Shown piece after piece: positions 40,366 through 47,969 of a stretch of DNA of 50,183 bases. The stretch comes from Eubacterium sp. (GTDB lineage Bacteria > Bacillota > Clostridia > Oscillospirales > Acutalibacteraceae): positions 1 to 50,183 of the forward strand of contig JAGHJI010000004.1 in the NCBI GenBank assembly GCA_017886765.1. The letters are read 5' to 3'. Every line of letters starts with the position of its first letter. Position 1 is the stretch's first letter. Made by a program: the position numbers and the translations under genes. Under the pieces are notes generated by a model. The model worked only from the letters and a program-made list of their open reading frames with translations, was not told the DNA's origin and did not search any database.

Positions 40366-41838
40366 ATGGAAAAATTCGTGCCTAAAAAAGAAGTGATGGC
40401 GTACGCCGTCGGCGCACTGGGGCAGGGAATGGTTTACGCCATAATGAGCTCCTACATATCCGATTTTTATTTATCGGTACTGAAGCTTTCGCCGGTGTTC
40501 GTGCTGTTTTTAATGTTTTTCGCCAGGATATGGGACGCAGTCAACGATCCGATCATGGGTGTTATAACGGATAGAGCGAACCCGAAAAAGGGCAAGCTGC
40601 GCCCTTATCTTCTAATTACGCCCATACCTATTGCGATTCTGACGATTCTGCTTTTTAATTCGCCGAATCTTTCCGGCGTTCAGCTGATGATTTATGCCAC
40701 GGTGACCTATGTCCTGTGGGATATGGTCTACACCGTGTCCGATGTTCCGTTCTGGGGACTTCCCAATGCGTTGACGCCGAATCCTGACGAAAGAGGCAAT
40801 ATCATCAGCGTTGCCCGTACGGCAAACGGGGTCGGCTCCGCCATACCGATGGCAATGTTTATGCTGTTAGGGTTCATTTTGCCTTACATGAATCTTTCCG
40901 GCACCGAGCTGGAGGAAACAAAGTATATGACCATCGCTCTTTTCTGCGCTGTGGTGGGAAATATCTTGTTTGCCTTCGCATATTTCAAGACAAAAGAGCG
41001 TGTGAACATCCCCGTACCCAAAAAAAGCAAAGGCAACGGCAAGGGAACCCTTAGACTGATCTTTACCTGCAAACCGCTGATTCTGACGGGGCTTATGGGC
41101 GTTCTTTCCGCCGGCCGTTATATGTATCAGGCGGGAGCGGTGCATGTGGCGAGATACAGTTTTTATGTAGGCAGGGATCTGACCGGGGTCACCGGCGCCG
41201 AGAGGGAGGCTGCCCTGCAGTCCAATATCAGTACCGTTTCAACCGTTTTTTCAATCGCCACGGCGGCGGGAATGTTCGGCACCATGCTCATCATGCCGCT
41301 TTTATTCAAAAAGTTCAATTACAAGCAGATCATTATAGGCACCTCTGCCTTAGGCTTTGCCGCCTCGCTGATCATGTGGTTTATCGGATATGATCATTTT
41401 TGGGCGTGCGTGCCGTTTTTGGTCATATCCTGCATACCCTGCGGCGCCATCAATATCTGTATTTGTGCCATGATCGGCGACAGCCTGGACTATATGGAGT
41501 GGAAAATGGGCGTCCGCCTGACCGGAATGGGCAGCGCGATACAAAGTTTTGTTTCAAAATTCGGAAATGCCCTGGCAACTTCATTTATTGTTCTGATGTA
41601 TATTATTGTAAATCTTGATGTTGCAAGCATAAATGCCGATATCACGGCAAATCCGCTTGAAATGGGCCAAAACATCAGGTCCGGTATGTTTAGTCTGGTT
41701 TCTCTTATTCCGGGATTGTCCCTTCTTATCTGCGCTATACCGGTGTTCTTTTATGACCTGACGGGCAAGAAAAAGGAAAAAATCACCCAAGAGCTGGAGG
41801 AACAGAGAAAAGCCAAGGGAATCGTTATTGAAAAATAG
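40366..41838 (+). CDS. GPH-family sugar:cation symporter
   Basis: 490 residues, twelve helices of the MelB/GPH family. Signature regions: EVMAYAVGALGQGMVYAIMSS, ARIWDAVNDPIMGVITDRA and the loop NPKKGKLRPYLL, VSDVPFWGLPNALTPNPDERG. It likely imports an oligosaccharide or glycoside with Na+ or H+; the substrate is not readable, and no glycosidase lies beside it. ATG 40366 follows GAGGGGGT; the upstream open frame contains the promoter. Confidence 0.9.
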   Translation: MEKFVPKKEVMAYAVGALGQGMVYAIMSSYISDFYLSVLKLSPVFVLFLMFFARIWDAVNDPIMGVITDRANPKKGKLRPYLLITPIPIAILTILLFNSPNLSGVQLMIYATVTYVLWDMVYTVSDVPFWGLPNALTPNPDERGNIISVARTANGVGSAIPMAMFMLLGFILPYMNLSGTELEETKYMTIALFCAVVGNILFAFAYFKTKERVNIPVPKKSKGNGKGTLRLIFTCKPLILTGLMGVLSAGRYMYQAGAVHVARYSFYVGRDLTGVTGAEREAALQSNISTVSTVFSIATAAGMFGTMLIMPLLFKKFNYKQIIIGTSALGFAASLIMWFIGYDHFWACVPFLVISCIPCGAINICICAMIGDSLDYMEWKMGVRLTGMGSAIQSFVSKFGNALATSFIVLMYIIVNLDVASINADITANPLEMGQNIRSGMFSLVSLIPGLSLLICAIPVFFYDLTGKKKEKITQELEEQRKAKGIVIEK

Positions 41839-41849
41839 GTAAAAACCAG

Positions 41850-41877
41850 GACCGCTCATATCGGGCGGTCTTTTTTT
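41850..41877 (+). terminator. Terminator of the GPH symporter
   Basis: GACCGC / GCGGTC stem followed by seven T residues. Confidence 0.85.
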
Positions 41878-41925
41878 GAGTTAAATTATTGTAGCAAGTA
41901 AATAGCGTATTTTTATTTTCCAAAC

Positions 41926-41954
41926 TTGACACTATAATATTTATAATATATAAT
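41926..41954 (+). promoter_or_regulatory. Promoter of greA-lysS
   Basis: TTGACA at 41926-41931, exactly 17 bases, and TATAAT at 41949-41954, in a very AT-rich region. Confidence 0.85.
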
Positions 41955-41989
41955 AAACTAATTAAAAAATGCGATAAGGAGTTTTTATT

Positions 41990-42457
41990 ATGGCAACAAA
42001 ACAATTTAAAATGACTGCGGCAGGCAAGGAAGAGCTTGAAAAAGAGCTGGATTACCTGAAGACTGAAGGCAGAATTGATATAGCGGAAAAGCTTAAGGTT
42101 GCGCGTTCATACGGTGACCTTTCTGAAAACAGCGAGTATGATGAGGCGAAGTCGGAGCAGGCTAAGATCGAGGCGCGTATCAGCGAGCTGGAGTATCAGC
42201 TTGATAACGCGGTGATTATTGACGCCGCCAGCTCGGACACAATCAGCATGGGCTCCAAGGTGACTGTAATCAGGAAAAATGACAATACACAGGCGGTTTA
42301 TGAGATCGTGGGCTTTGCCCAGTCGGATCCCGCACAGGGCAAGATTTCCGATGAAAGTCCGGTAGGCAAGGCGCTGATGGGCGCCAAAGTGGGCGAGACA
42401 GTTGTTGTTGAGGCTCCAATCGGTAATCTTGAGCTGGAAATCAAGACAATAGATTAA
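41990..42457 (+). CDS. greA: Transcription elongation factor GreA
   Basis: 155 residues. An N-terminal coiled coil (TAAGKEELEKELDYLKTEGR ... SYGDLSENSEYDEAKSEQ with the acidic tip D and E that reach the polymerase active site) and a C-terminal FKBP-like domain (ISMGSKVTV ... ISDESPVGKALMGAKVGE). It rescues backtracked RNA polymerase. Ribosome site AAGGAG. It is co-transcribed with lysS, 14 bases apart. Confidence 0.96.
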   Translation: MATKQFKMTAAGKEELEKELDYLKTEGRIDIAEKLKVARSYGDLSENSEYDEAKSEQAKIEARISELEYQLDNAVIIDAASSDTISMGSKVTVIRKNDNTQAVYEIVGFAQSDPAQGKISDESPVGKALMGAKVGETVVVEAPIGNLELEIKTID

Positions 42458-42471
42458 AAGAGGTACGTTTT

Positions 42472-44310
42472 ATGGCAGGAAAGTTTGAAATCACCAAGGC
42501 AGGCGACGGTACGTTTACATTTGAGTTTTTTGTAGATGATGCGTCCCTGGGAAAAAGTCCTGTTTTTGAGAAAGAGGATATGTGCAAGCGGGGAGTCAAG
42601 GCTGTTAAGAAAAACAGCAGAATGAAAGTGCAAAATACCCTGCAGAATGACGAGGAAAAAACCAATCCCAAATATCTCGTTGAGGCGGACGGGGACAAGG
42701 TCAAGTACACCCTGTTTCTCCAGACCGGAGCGGCAGCCCTGGAGGGCAGCGCCGAAAGCGAGCAGCAGGCGCTGGAGAATATAGAAAAAATCGGCAACAA
42801 CGCCAACGCCGCTCAGATGAAAATGGCGGAGGTCGTCCTTTCGGAAAACGAGCAGAAGCAGATTCGTATCAACAAGCTGAAGGAATTGCAGGCGTCCGGA
42901 AACGATCCCTTTGAAATCACAAAGGCCGTTCAGACGCATACTGCCGCACAGATTAACGAACATTTTGACGAACTTGAGGATAAGGACGTGTCCATCTGCG
43001 GACGTATTATGACCTGGAGAGATATGGGCAAAGCCAATTTTATTGACGTTCATGACAGGACGGGCAGGATGCAGGTCTATGTCCGTATGAACGATATCGG
43101 CGAGGAAGCGTTTAAGGAATTCAAGAAATGGGACCTGGGCGATATTGTTCAGGTTGACGGCTTTGTTTTTAAAACAAGGACCGGTGAGATTTCCGTTCAC
43201 GCGAAAAAAATCACGCTTCTTTCAAAATCCCTTCTTCCTCTGCCGGAAAAATTCCACGGTCTTACGGATACCGACACCCGTTACAGAAAGCGGTATCTGG
43301 ATATGATCATGAATCCGGATGTTAAGGATACGTTTATCAAGCGGTCAAGGATCATTTCATCCATACGAGAATATCTGGACAACCTGGGATTTATTGAGGT
43401 GGAGACCCCGATGCTCAACAATATCCCCGGCGGCGCGGCTGCAAGGCCGTTCATTACCCATCATAATACCCTTGATATGGATATGTATCTGCGTATTGCC
43501 ACGGAGCTTTATCTGAAAAGGCTTATCGTAGGCGGTATGGAAAGGGTCTATGAGATCGGACGTAATTTCAGAAACGAGGGTATGGACGTAAGGCATAATC
43601 CGGAGTTCACCTGTATCGAGCTTTATCAGGCATATACCGATTATCACGGCATGATGGATATTGCGGAGGCTTTGATCAGAAACGCGGCAAACGAGGTATG
43701 TGACGGTAATCTTCATATTACCTTTAACGGTACGGAAATTGACCTGGAAACGCCCTTTGCCCGCATGACGATGATAGAGGCGGTTGAAAAGTACAGCGGC
43801 GTCAATTTTGCTGATTTTATGTCGGACAATGAAAAGGCGGTGGAGATCGCTGAGAAAAAGGATATAGAAATTGCTCCCGGCAAAGCCACATGGGGAGATA
43901 TCCTCAATTCATTTTTCGAGGAATATGTGGAGGACAACCTGATTCAGCCCACATTTATTATGGACTATCCTGTTGAGATCAGTCCGCTGACTAAAAGAAA
44001 GCCGGACTGTCCGGCTCTTACCGAAAGATTTGAACTGTTTATCGTTGGCGGAGAATACGGCAACGCTTACTCCGAGCTGAATGACCCTATTGACCAGATG
44101 GAGCGTTTTGAGGCGCAGATGAAGCTCAGGGAAGCCGGCGACGACGAGGCGAATATGATAGACCACGATTTCGTTACGGCTCTGGAATACGGTATGCCGC
44201 CGACAGGCGGTCTGGGTATCGGCATTGATAGACTGGTCATGCTCCTTACCGATAACTATTCTATCCGTGATGTTCTGCTGTTCCCCACAATGAAAACGCT
44301 GGACAAATAA
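42472..44310 (+). CDS. lysS: Lysyl-tRNA synthetase with tandem YegP-like N-terminal extension
   Basis: 612 residues, roughly 115 more than usual. Residues about 1-55 (MAGKFEITKAGDGTFTFEFF ... RGVKAVKKNSRM) and about 66-118 (NPKYLVEADGDKVKYTLFL ... ALENIEKIGNNANAAQ) look like two YegP/DUF1508 beta modules. The standard synthetase begins near 122 (LSENEQKQIRINKLKELQAS). It contains the OB-fold anticodon domain, class II motif 1, motif 2 (EIGRNFRNEGMDVRHNPEFT) and motif 3 (GLGIGIDRLVMLL). The extension keeps the frame with no internal ribosome site visible at 122, so the fusion appears real. The ICE begins right after its stop. Confidence 0.93.
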   Translation: MAGKFEITKAGDGTFTFEFFVDDASLGKSPVFEKEDMCKRGVKAVKKNSRMKVQNTLQNDEEKTNPKYLVEADGDKVKYTLFLQTGAAALEGSAESEQQALENIEKIGNNANAAQMKMAEVVLSENEQKQIRINKLKELQASGNDPFEITKAVQTHTAAQINEHFDELEDKDVSICGRIMTWRDMGKANFIDVHDRTGRMQVYVRMNDIGEEAFKEFKKWDLGDIVQVDGFVFKTRTGEISVHAKKITLLSKSLLPLPEKFHGLTDTDTRYRKRYLDMIMNPDVKDTFIKRSRIISSIREYLDNLGFIEVETPMLNNIPGGAAARPFITHHNTLDMDMYLRIATELYLKRLIVGGMERVYEIGRNFRNEGMDVRHNPEFTCIELYQAYTDYHGMMDIAEALIRNAANEVCDGNLHITFNGTEIDLETPFARMTMIEAVEKYSGVNFADFMSDNEKAVEIAEKKDIEIAPGKATWGDILNSFFEEYVEDNLIQPTFIMDYPVEISPLTKRKPDCPALTERFELFIVGGEYGNAYSELNDPIDQMERFEAQMKLREAGDDEANMIDHDFVTALEYGMPPTGGLGIGIDRLVMLLTDNYSIRDVLLFPTMKTLDK

Positions 44311-44349
44311 ACCCAGTGTTTATGCGGGTTTACAGCACATCAAATCCCA

Positions 44350-44421
44350 GTTGACAACAAATTGACAACAATTTTTCATAGTAATATGGAGAAATACAGC
44401 GCAAAATGAATTGTTGTCAAC
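44350..44421. repeat. Recombinase arm-type repeats at ICE end
   Basis: Three copies of a 10-12 base word: GTTGACAACAA (44350-44360), ATTGACAACAAT (44361-44372) and, inverted, ATTGTTGTCAAC (44410-44421). Their place at the boundary fits arm sites for a tyrosine recombinase. Confidence 0.65.
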
Positions 44422-44449
44422 TCAAAAACGCAAAATAGCACTTACTGCT

Positions 44450-44494
44450 AAGAGAACACTTTTTGAAAGTAATTTCAGGAGTGTTCTCTTTTTT
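44450..44494 (+). terminator. Intrinsic terminator at ICE left end
   Basis: AAGAGAACACT / AGTGTTCTCTT with an inner TGAAA/TTTCA stem, followed by TTTTTT. It shields the element from lysS readthrough. The rest of 44495-44555 holds only the AAAGGAATG ribosome site of the next gene. Confidence 0.8.
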
Positions 44495-44555
44495 CGTTTA
44501 GGGTTAGCTTTTGTTATGACAGAAATGATTTGAATAGAAAGAAAGGAATGAAATC

Positions 44556-44828
44556 ATGATTAGTGACGAGACAAAGGCATATCATGACCTAAAAAAACGC
44601 AATGAGGTGCGTGAAAGTGCTAAGAGACTTCGTAAACAGTTTCTTCGCTATAAAGATGCAGAGATTGTTTATAGCATTCAGCATAAAAAACTGATGGAAC
44701 TTGCCAGTGAGGCAGGAGCAATCTATCGAATGGATAGTACAGTGTTGATTAACAGAGATATTTTTGATGAATATTTGGAACGGTTCCGTGAACCAAGTAC
44801 TTTGAATTTTAAGGAGGAGGAGGAATGA
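44556..44828 (+). CDS. Small ICE protein, HTH/excisionase-like, paralogue 1
   Basis: 90 residues, basic in its first half. Core LMELASEAGAIYRMDSTVLINRDIFDEYLERF matches the next protein (ARxAGAVYxxxxxVLIRRSIFEEYL), so the two are tandem paralogues. The pattern fits small winged-HTH proteins (DUF6462-like) of Clostridia ICEs, possibly excisionase or accessory regulators. Overlaps the next gene by four bases. Confidence 0.65.
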   Translation: MISDETKAYHDLKKRNEVRESAKRLRKQFLRYKDAEIVYSIQHKKLMELASEAGAIYRMDSTVLINRDIFDEYLERFREPSTLNFKEEEE

Positions 44829-45079
44829 GTGGAAACCTGTGGATGTTTTCGGATATGCTTGACGATGAAGATATAGAAATGTTAAAGCGTGATTTTATAA
44901 CCTATTATCAAGGCGCTGATTATTATGGTCTCGGGCTAAAAGTATTTACTCGTATGGCACGAGAGGCCGGGGCTGTATATAAGATCGGCAAAAAGGTTTT
45001 AATACGACGTAGTATTTTTGAAGAGTATTTGCGTCAATTGTATCGAAAAGAAAAAACGCAACAAAACAGTAATGAGTAA
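44825..45079 (+). CDS. Small ICE protein, HTH/excisionase-like, paralogue 2
   Basis: 84 residues. An acidic N-terminal part (LDDEDIEMLKRDFITYYQG) and the shared module FTRMAREAGAVYKIGKKVLI RRSIFEEYL. Translationally coupled to the first by ATGA-type overlap behind GGAGGAGG. Function is inferred from similarity of layout to other element-borne regulators. Confidence 0.65.
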   Translation: MSGNLWMFSDMLDDEDIEMLKRDFITYYQGADYYGLGLKVFTRMAREAGAVYKIGKKVLIRRSIFEEYLRQLYRKEKTQQNSNE

Positions 45080-45096
45080 AAGCGGAAGGGGGCTAC

Positions 45097-45219
45097 ATAG
45101 AGGAAGAATATCAAACTGCAGGATTGCAATACAAGCAAATTTTAGCCATTCATTTTGGATTTTCACTGCTTTTGTCCAAATCTCAGTATGAGAATCCAAA
45201 AAACTCTATAATTCAATAA
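45097..45219 (+). pseudogene. Open frame with no start codon, probable gene remnant
   Basis: 41 sense-like codons (EEEYQTAGLQYKQILAIHFG...LLLSKSQYENPKN) with credible protein composition, ending TAA and followed by a terminator. No ATG, GTG or TTG lies before residue 10, and the frame is closed upstream by TGA 45073. Either the start decayed or ATA 45097 is used; GGAAGGGGG lies just upstream. Confidence 0.4.
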
Positions 45220-45228
45220 CTGCCACAG

Positions 45229-45262
45229 AAAGCCGGATTGAGTAACAATCAATCCGGCTTTA
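45229..45262 (+). terminator. Terminator after the paralogue pair
   Basis: AAGCCGGATTG / CAATCCGGCTT stem, then TAATTTATAT. The space to 45321 holds nothing else recognised except AGGAGG before the next gene. Confidence 0.75.
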
Positions 45263-45321
45263 ATTTATATCAAGGCTCAAATGTGTATTCAATTTTACCA
45301 AAGCATAGGAGGATACTTTAA

Positions 45322-45534
45322 ATGAGGCAAGGCGTATTGATTTATGATCATGATACAGATCGGATGGATATTCGGTTTGATTTGGATGATTATTATGGAG
45401 GGCTTCATTGCGGAACAAGTATGGAGGTATTTGTGAATAATAAATGGGTTCCTACCAGAATAGAGATAAACGATCAATGGTATCTGGTTGGAATTAAAAC
45501 AGGTAATCTTATAGGCTTGAGAGTAAGAATCTAA
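45322..45534 (+). CDS. DUF5348-family small protein
   Basis: 70 residues, RQGVLIYDHDTDRMDIRFDL...YGGLHCGTSMEVFVNNKWVPTRIE...WYLVGIK, a beta-rich family common in ICEs and plasmids of gut Clostridia. Function unknown. Strong AGGAGG site. Confidence 0.75.
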   Translation: MRQGVLIYDHDTDRMDIRFDLDDYYGGLHCGTSMEVFVNNKWVPTRIEINDQWYLVGIKTGNLIGLRVRI

Positions 45535-45611
45535 ATATTCATTAGGGGCAGTTTCTTTAAATAAGGACTGCCCTATTTTCATATCAAAATTTAAGAAAGG
45601 AGAACGCTGTT

Positions 45612-46682
45612 ATGAAATGCTTGTTAAAGTACCAGTGGGTAAAACTGTCTCGGGCATATTTACCTCAGGGCAAGGGGCTAATGGGTTACTGGGCAAAACT
45701 GGCATCTCGTGCAGCGTTTCGAAAGGGACATGCCCTTTATTGTGGATACAAAAATGAGGTAATTCCGGGAATGTGGTCTGGTGGAATTGTTGGACTTAAA
45801 AGCATTCTTGGTTTGAAGAGCCGAGCACAGACCTTAGAAATAATGAATGAATTATCCGCTTTAGGATATATCAGCTACTCTTTGGATCCAAAAACGAAAA
45901 AGCTAACCTATCAAATCAATGACTGGGTTGTAAAATGTTCTGGAGCTGAATGTTCTGAAGGTACTGTTTATGCGAGTGACGGATATGGCTTTATTTGTCT
46001 TCCGAGAGATATTACTCAGAGGCTGGCAGATAGTAACCGTAAATTCAGTGAATCGGATGCATGGTTAGATCTTTGGTGTCATACTGTCTGGCAGGATTCA
46101 GGAAATATTTTCTCTTTATTGGCACCAACCGTTCAATTTGAACGACGCAAAGCTTTATTAACCTTGGAAACCATGGGACAGAGATGGAAATGGGAAAAGA
46201 CAAAAGTATGGCGTTTCTTTCAAAAGTATAAGGATGTCTTCGCGCTGTATCGTCTTCCCGGCTCCTATGGATGTCTCATTTTTAATCAATTGTATCAAAC
46301 CGGTACAGAGGTTTCACTGCCTACACAGGCGAATGTTGTACGCATTATCGAAGAAATACGCATTTCAGCAGGCAATGTACATATTGAAGGTACGGACCAT
46401 GAACGCTTATCCCGCATGATAGCATGGTTTAGTGTAAAAACATCTGCTGAACGTATCGAAAAGCCGGAAGAAAACAGCAAAGCTGAAAATCGCGTTGCAC
46501 TTTCGAACCCTATAATACGCGCGTATTTTTCTCTGCATTGTTGGAATTGTAAGAATTGTAATTATGACTGCAAGGAAGTAGTATATATCTCACCTTTAGA
46601 GAATTTTGAGAATATACGAGGACCTTGTGTTCATTTTCCAGAATTCAAAAAATCAAAGGAGAGTTACTATGAGCGAGAATAA
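45612..46682 (+). CDS. ICE protein with winged-helix-like N-terminus and Cys-rich C-terminus
   Basis: 356 residues, not assigned to a family. The N-terminal third (SILGLKSRAQTLEIMNELSALGYISYSLD) resembles a winged-helix DNA-binding unit of replication-initiator or DnaD type. The middle is aromatic-rich and helical. The end has HCWNCKNCNYDCKEV and a later GPCVHF, giving C-x2-C-x2-C-x3-C, a possible metal-binding site. Ribosome site AAAGGAGAA. It overlaps the following gene by 14 bases. A regulatory or replication role is a guess. Confidence 0.6.
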   Translation: MKCLLKYQWVKLSRAYLPQGKGLMGYWAKLASRAAFRKGHALYCGYKNEVIPGMWSGGIVGLKSILGLKSRAQTLEIMNELSALGYISYSLDPKTKKLTYQINDWVVKCSGAECSEGTVYASDGYGFICLPRDITQRLADSNRKFSESDAWLDLWCHTVWQDSGNIFSLLAPTVQFERRKALLTLETMGQRWKWEKTKVWRFFQKYKDVFALYRLPGSYGCLIFNQLYQTGTEVSLPTQANVVRIIEEIRISAGNVHIEGTDHERLSRMIAWFSVKTSAERIEKPEENSKAENRVALSNPIIRAYFSLHCWNCKNCNYDCKEVVYISPLENFENIRGPCVHFPEFKKSKESYYERE

Positions 46683-47307
46683 AAAAGCAGAACAATCTGC
46701 ATATGAACAGCAGGAAAGCCGCCTTTCTGCGCAGTCAGCAGCATTTATTAAGCTTCTGACACAGCGTGGAATCCTTGGCGATGCTGATATTGACGATGAT
46801 AAGATCAGACAGGTGCAAAAAGATAAAAAGCGTCGTACATATCACAATACCGAGATGCTTTTGCAAAATTACCGAAGTATTGTTTGGGCACTGGAGTGTT
46901 TTCCAACGACTATTGTTGATGAACTAGATCGCCCTTTGAATGATTTGGACGCTATACTGCGTTACATCGATGTAGAACTTAGCTTGGATAACAAAAAGTT
47001 GGAAAGTAGAATCGAAAGCATAAAAAAATCCAGACTTCTCCTGGATCGAGTGAATGAGGCACTAACCGTTCTGAAGAGAAAACCGGAACACGGCGAAAAA
47101 ATGTATGAAGTAATCTACATGACATATCTTGCACCCGAAAAACTTTCTCACAACGAACTGTTATACCGACTCAACATTTCCTCACGGCATTATTACAGGC
47201 TTCGAACGCAGGCAATTGGCATCATTTCTTTACGACTTTGGTCAGTTCCTTCTACCGAGATGGATTCGTGGTTTGAAGTGCTGACATTGCTTGAAGATTT
47301 ATGCTGA
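46669..47307 (+). CDS. ArpU-like / sigma-like regulator
   Basis: 212 residues, largely helical with a coiled-coil-like centre (LDNKKLESRIESIKKSRLLLDRV) and a C-terminal HTH (NELLYRLNISSRHYYRLRTQAIGIISLRLW) like ArpU/phage late regulators and sigma region 4. It starts at ATG 46669 behind AAAGGAGAG. A likely target is the transfer operon that begins behind the hairpin at 47424. Confidence 0.6.
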   Translation: MSENKKAEQSAYEQQESRLSAQSAAFIKLLTQRGILGDADIDDDKIRQVQKDKKRRTYHNTEMLLQNYRSIVWALECFPTTIVDELDRPLNDLDAILRYIDVELSLDNKKLESRIESIKKSRLLLDRVNEALTVLKRKPEHGEKMYEVIYMTYLAPEKLSHNELLYRLNISSRHYYRLRTQAIGIISLRLWSVPSTEMDSWFEVLTLLEDLC

Positions 47308-47423
47308 AAACAAAATGTCCTATTGGATGGCACAAAAATGTAAATAAATTGGCAAGGTATATGCCGATGACATGCAAAAGGAAAAGAGTTATAATTATAT
47401 CATCCCAAAATGGGACTGGCGAT

Positions 47424-47472
47424 AAAACGCTGTTTCTGAGACTGAGAAAAGTCTATGGAAACAGCGTTTTTT
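47424..47472 (+). terminator. Attenuator-like terminator before the transfer genes
   Basis: AAAACGCTGTTTC / GAAACAGCGTTTT enclosing an inner AGACT/AGTCT stem, followed by TT and then, after 12 bases, AAAAAGGAGG of the VirB2-like gene. It could end the upstream operon or control entry to the transfer genes. The rest of 47308-47423 shows no gene. Confidence 0.75.
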
Positions 47473-47498
47473 GCACAATCAAAAAGGAGGTATACAGC

Positions 47499-47861
47499 AT
47501 GACAAGTCAGATCAAAAAAGGGAAACGATACCTGGTAAATGGGTATTGGACATTGGTCAGCACCGCTTCAGCATTACTGATCTCTTTGCAGCCAATCATG
47601 GCTGACACGATCTGGGATCGTTTCTCGAAAATAATGCGCGATGTCTATGGGCAGCTGGCCGGTATCAGTACAATCGTAGCTGTCACTGCTGCGGCAGTCG
47701 CACTTCTGGTTCGTATGATTTCAAGAAACCAGCGTGCAGTTGACGAAGCGACAAGTTGGCTGAAGCGCATTGTTGTGACGTGGATTGTTCTGAACAGTTT
47801 AGGCTTTATCGTTGCCTACCTGCAGCCGCTTGTCAGTGGCGGACAATACACAGGCACTTAA
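47499..47861 (+). CDS. VirB2/TrbC-like pilin-type membrane protein
   Basis: 120 residues: signal-like helix WTLVSTASALLISLQPIMA with A-x-A-type end, an amphipathic segment, and two helices (STIVAVTAAAVALLVRMI, WIVLNSLGFIVAYLQPL) separated by a basic loop (RNQRAVDEATSWLKR). The layout is that of VirB2-like conjugation proteins, directly ahead of a VirB6-like gene. ATG 47499 follows AAGGAGG; the longer upstream frame covers the hairpin and is rejected. Confidence 0.75.
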   Translation: MTSQIKKGKRYLVNGYWTLVSTASALLISLQPIMADTIWDRFSKIMRDVYGQLAGISTIVAVTAAAVALLVRMISRNQRAVDEATSWLKRIVVTWIVLNSLGFIVAYLQPLVSGGQYTGT

Positions 47862-47969
47862 TCCCTCCAAATCCAAATAATCAGTGTTGCGGATTGGAGG
47901 TGATGCGCTATATTAGATTGGATTTTTGAGGGTATTGCTAATTGGGTTGCCAGTATCGTCAGCCAGCTA

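Noticed and set aside
44311-44555. Possible CRISPR-like spacing of the TTGACAACAA words
   Set aside because: Only three copies, irregular spacing, one inverted; fits recombinase arm sites. No CRISPR array or cas gene occurs in the window.
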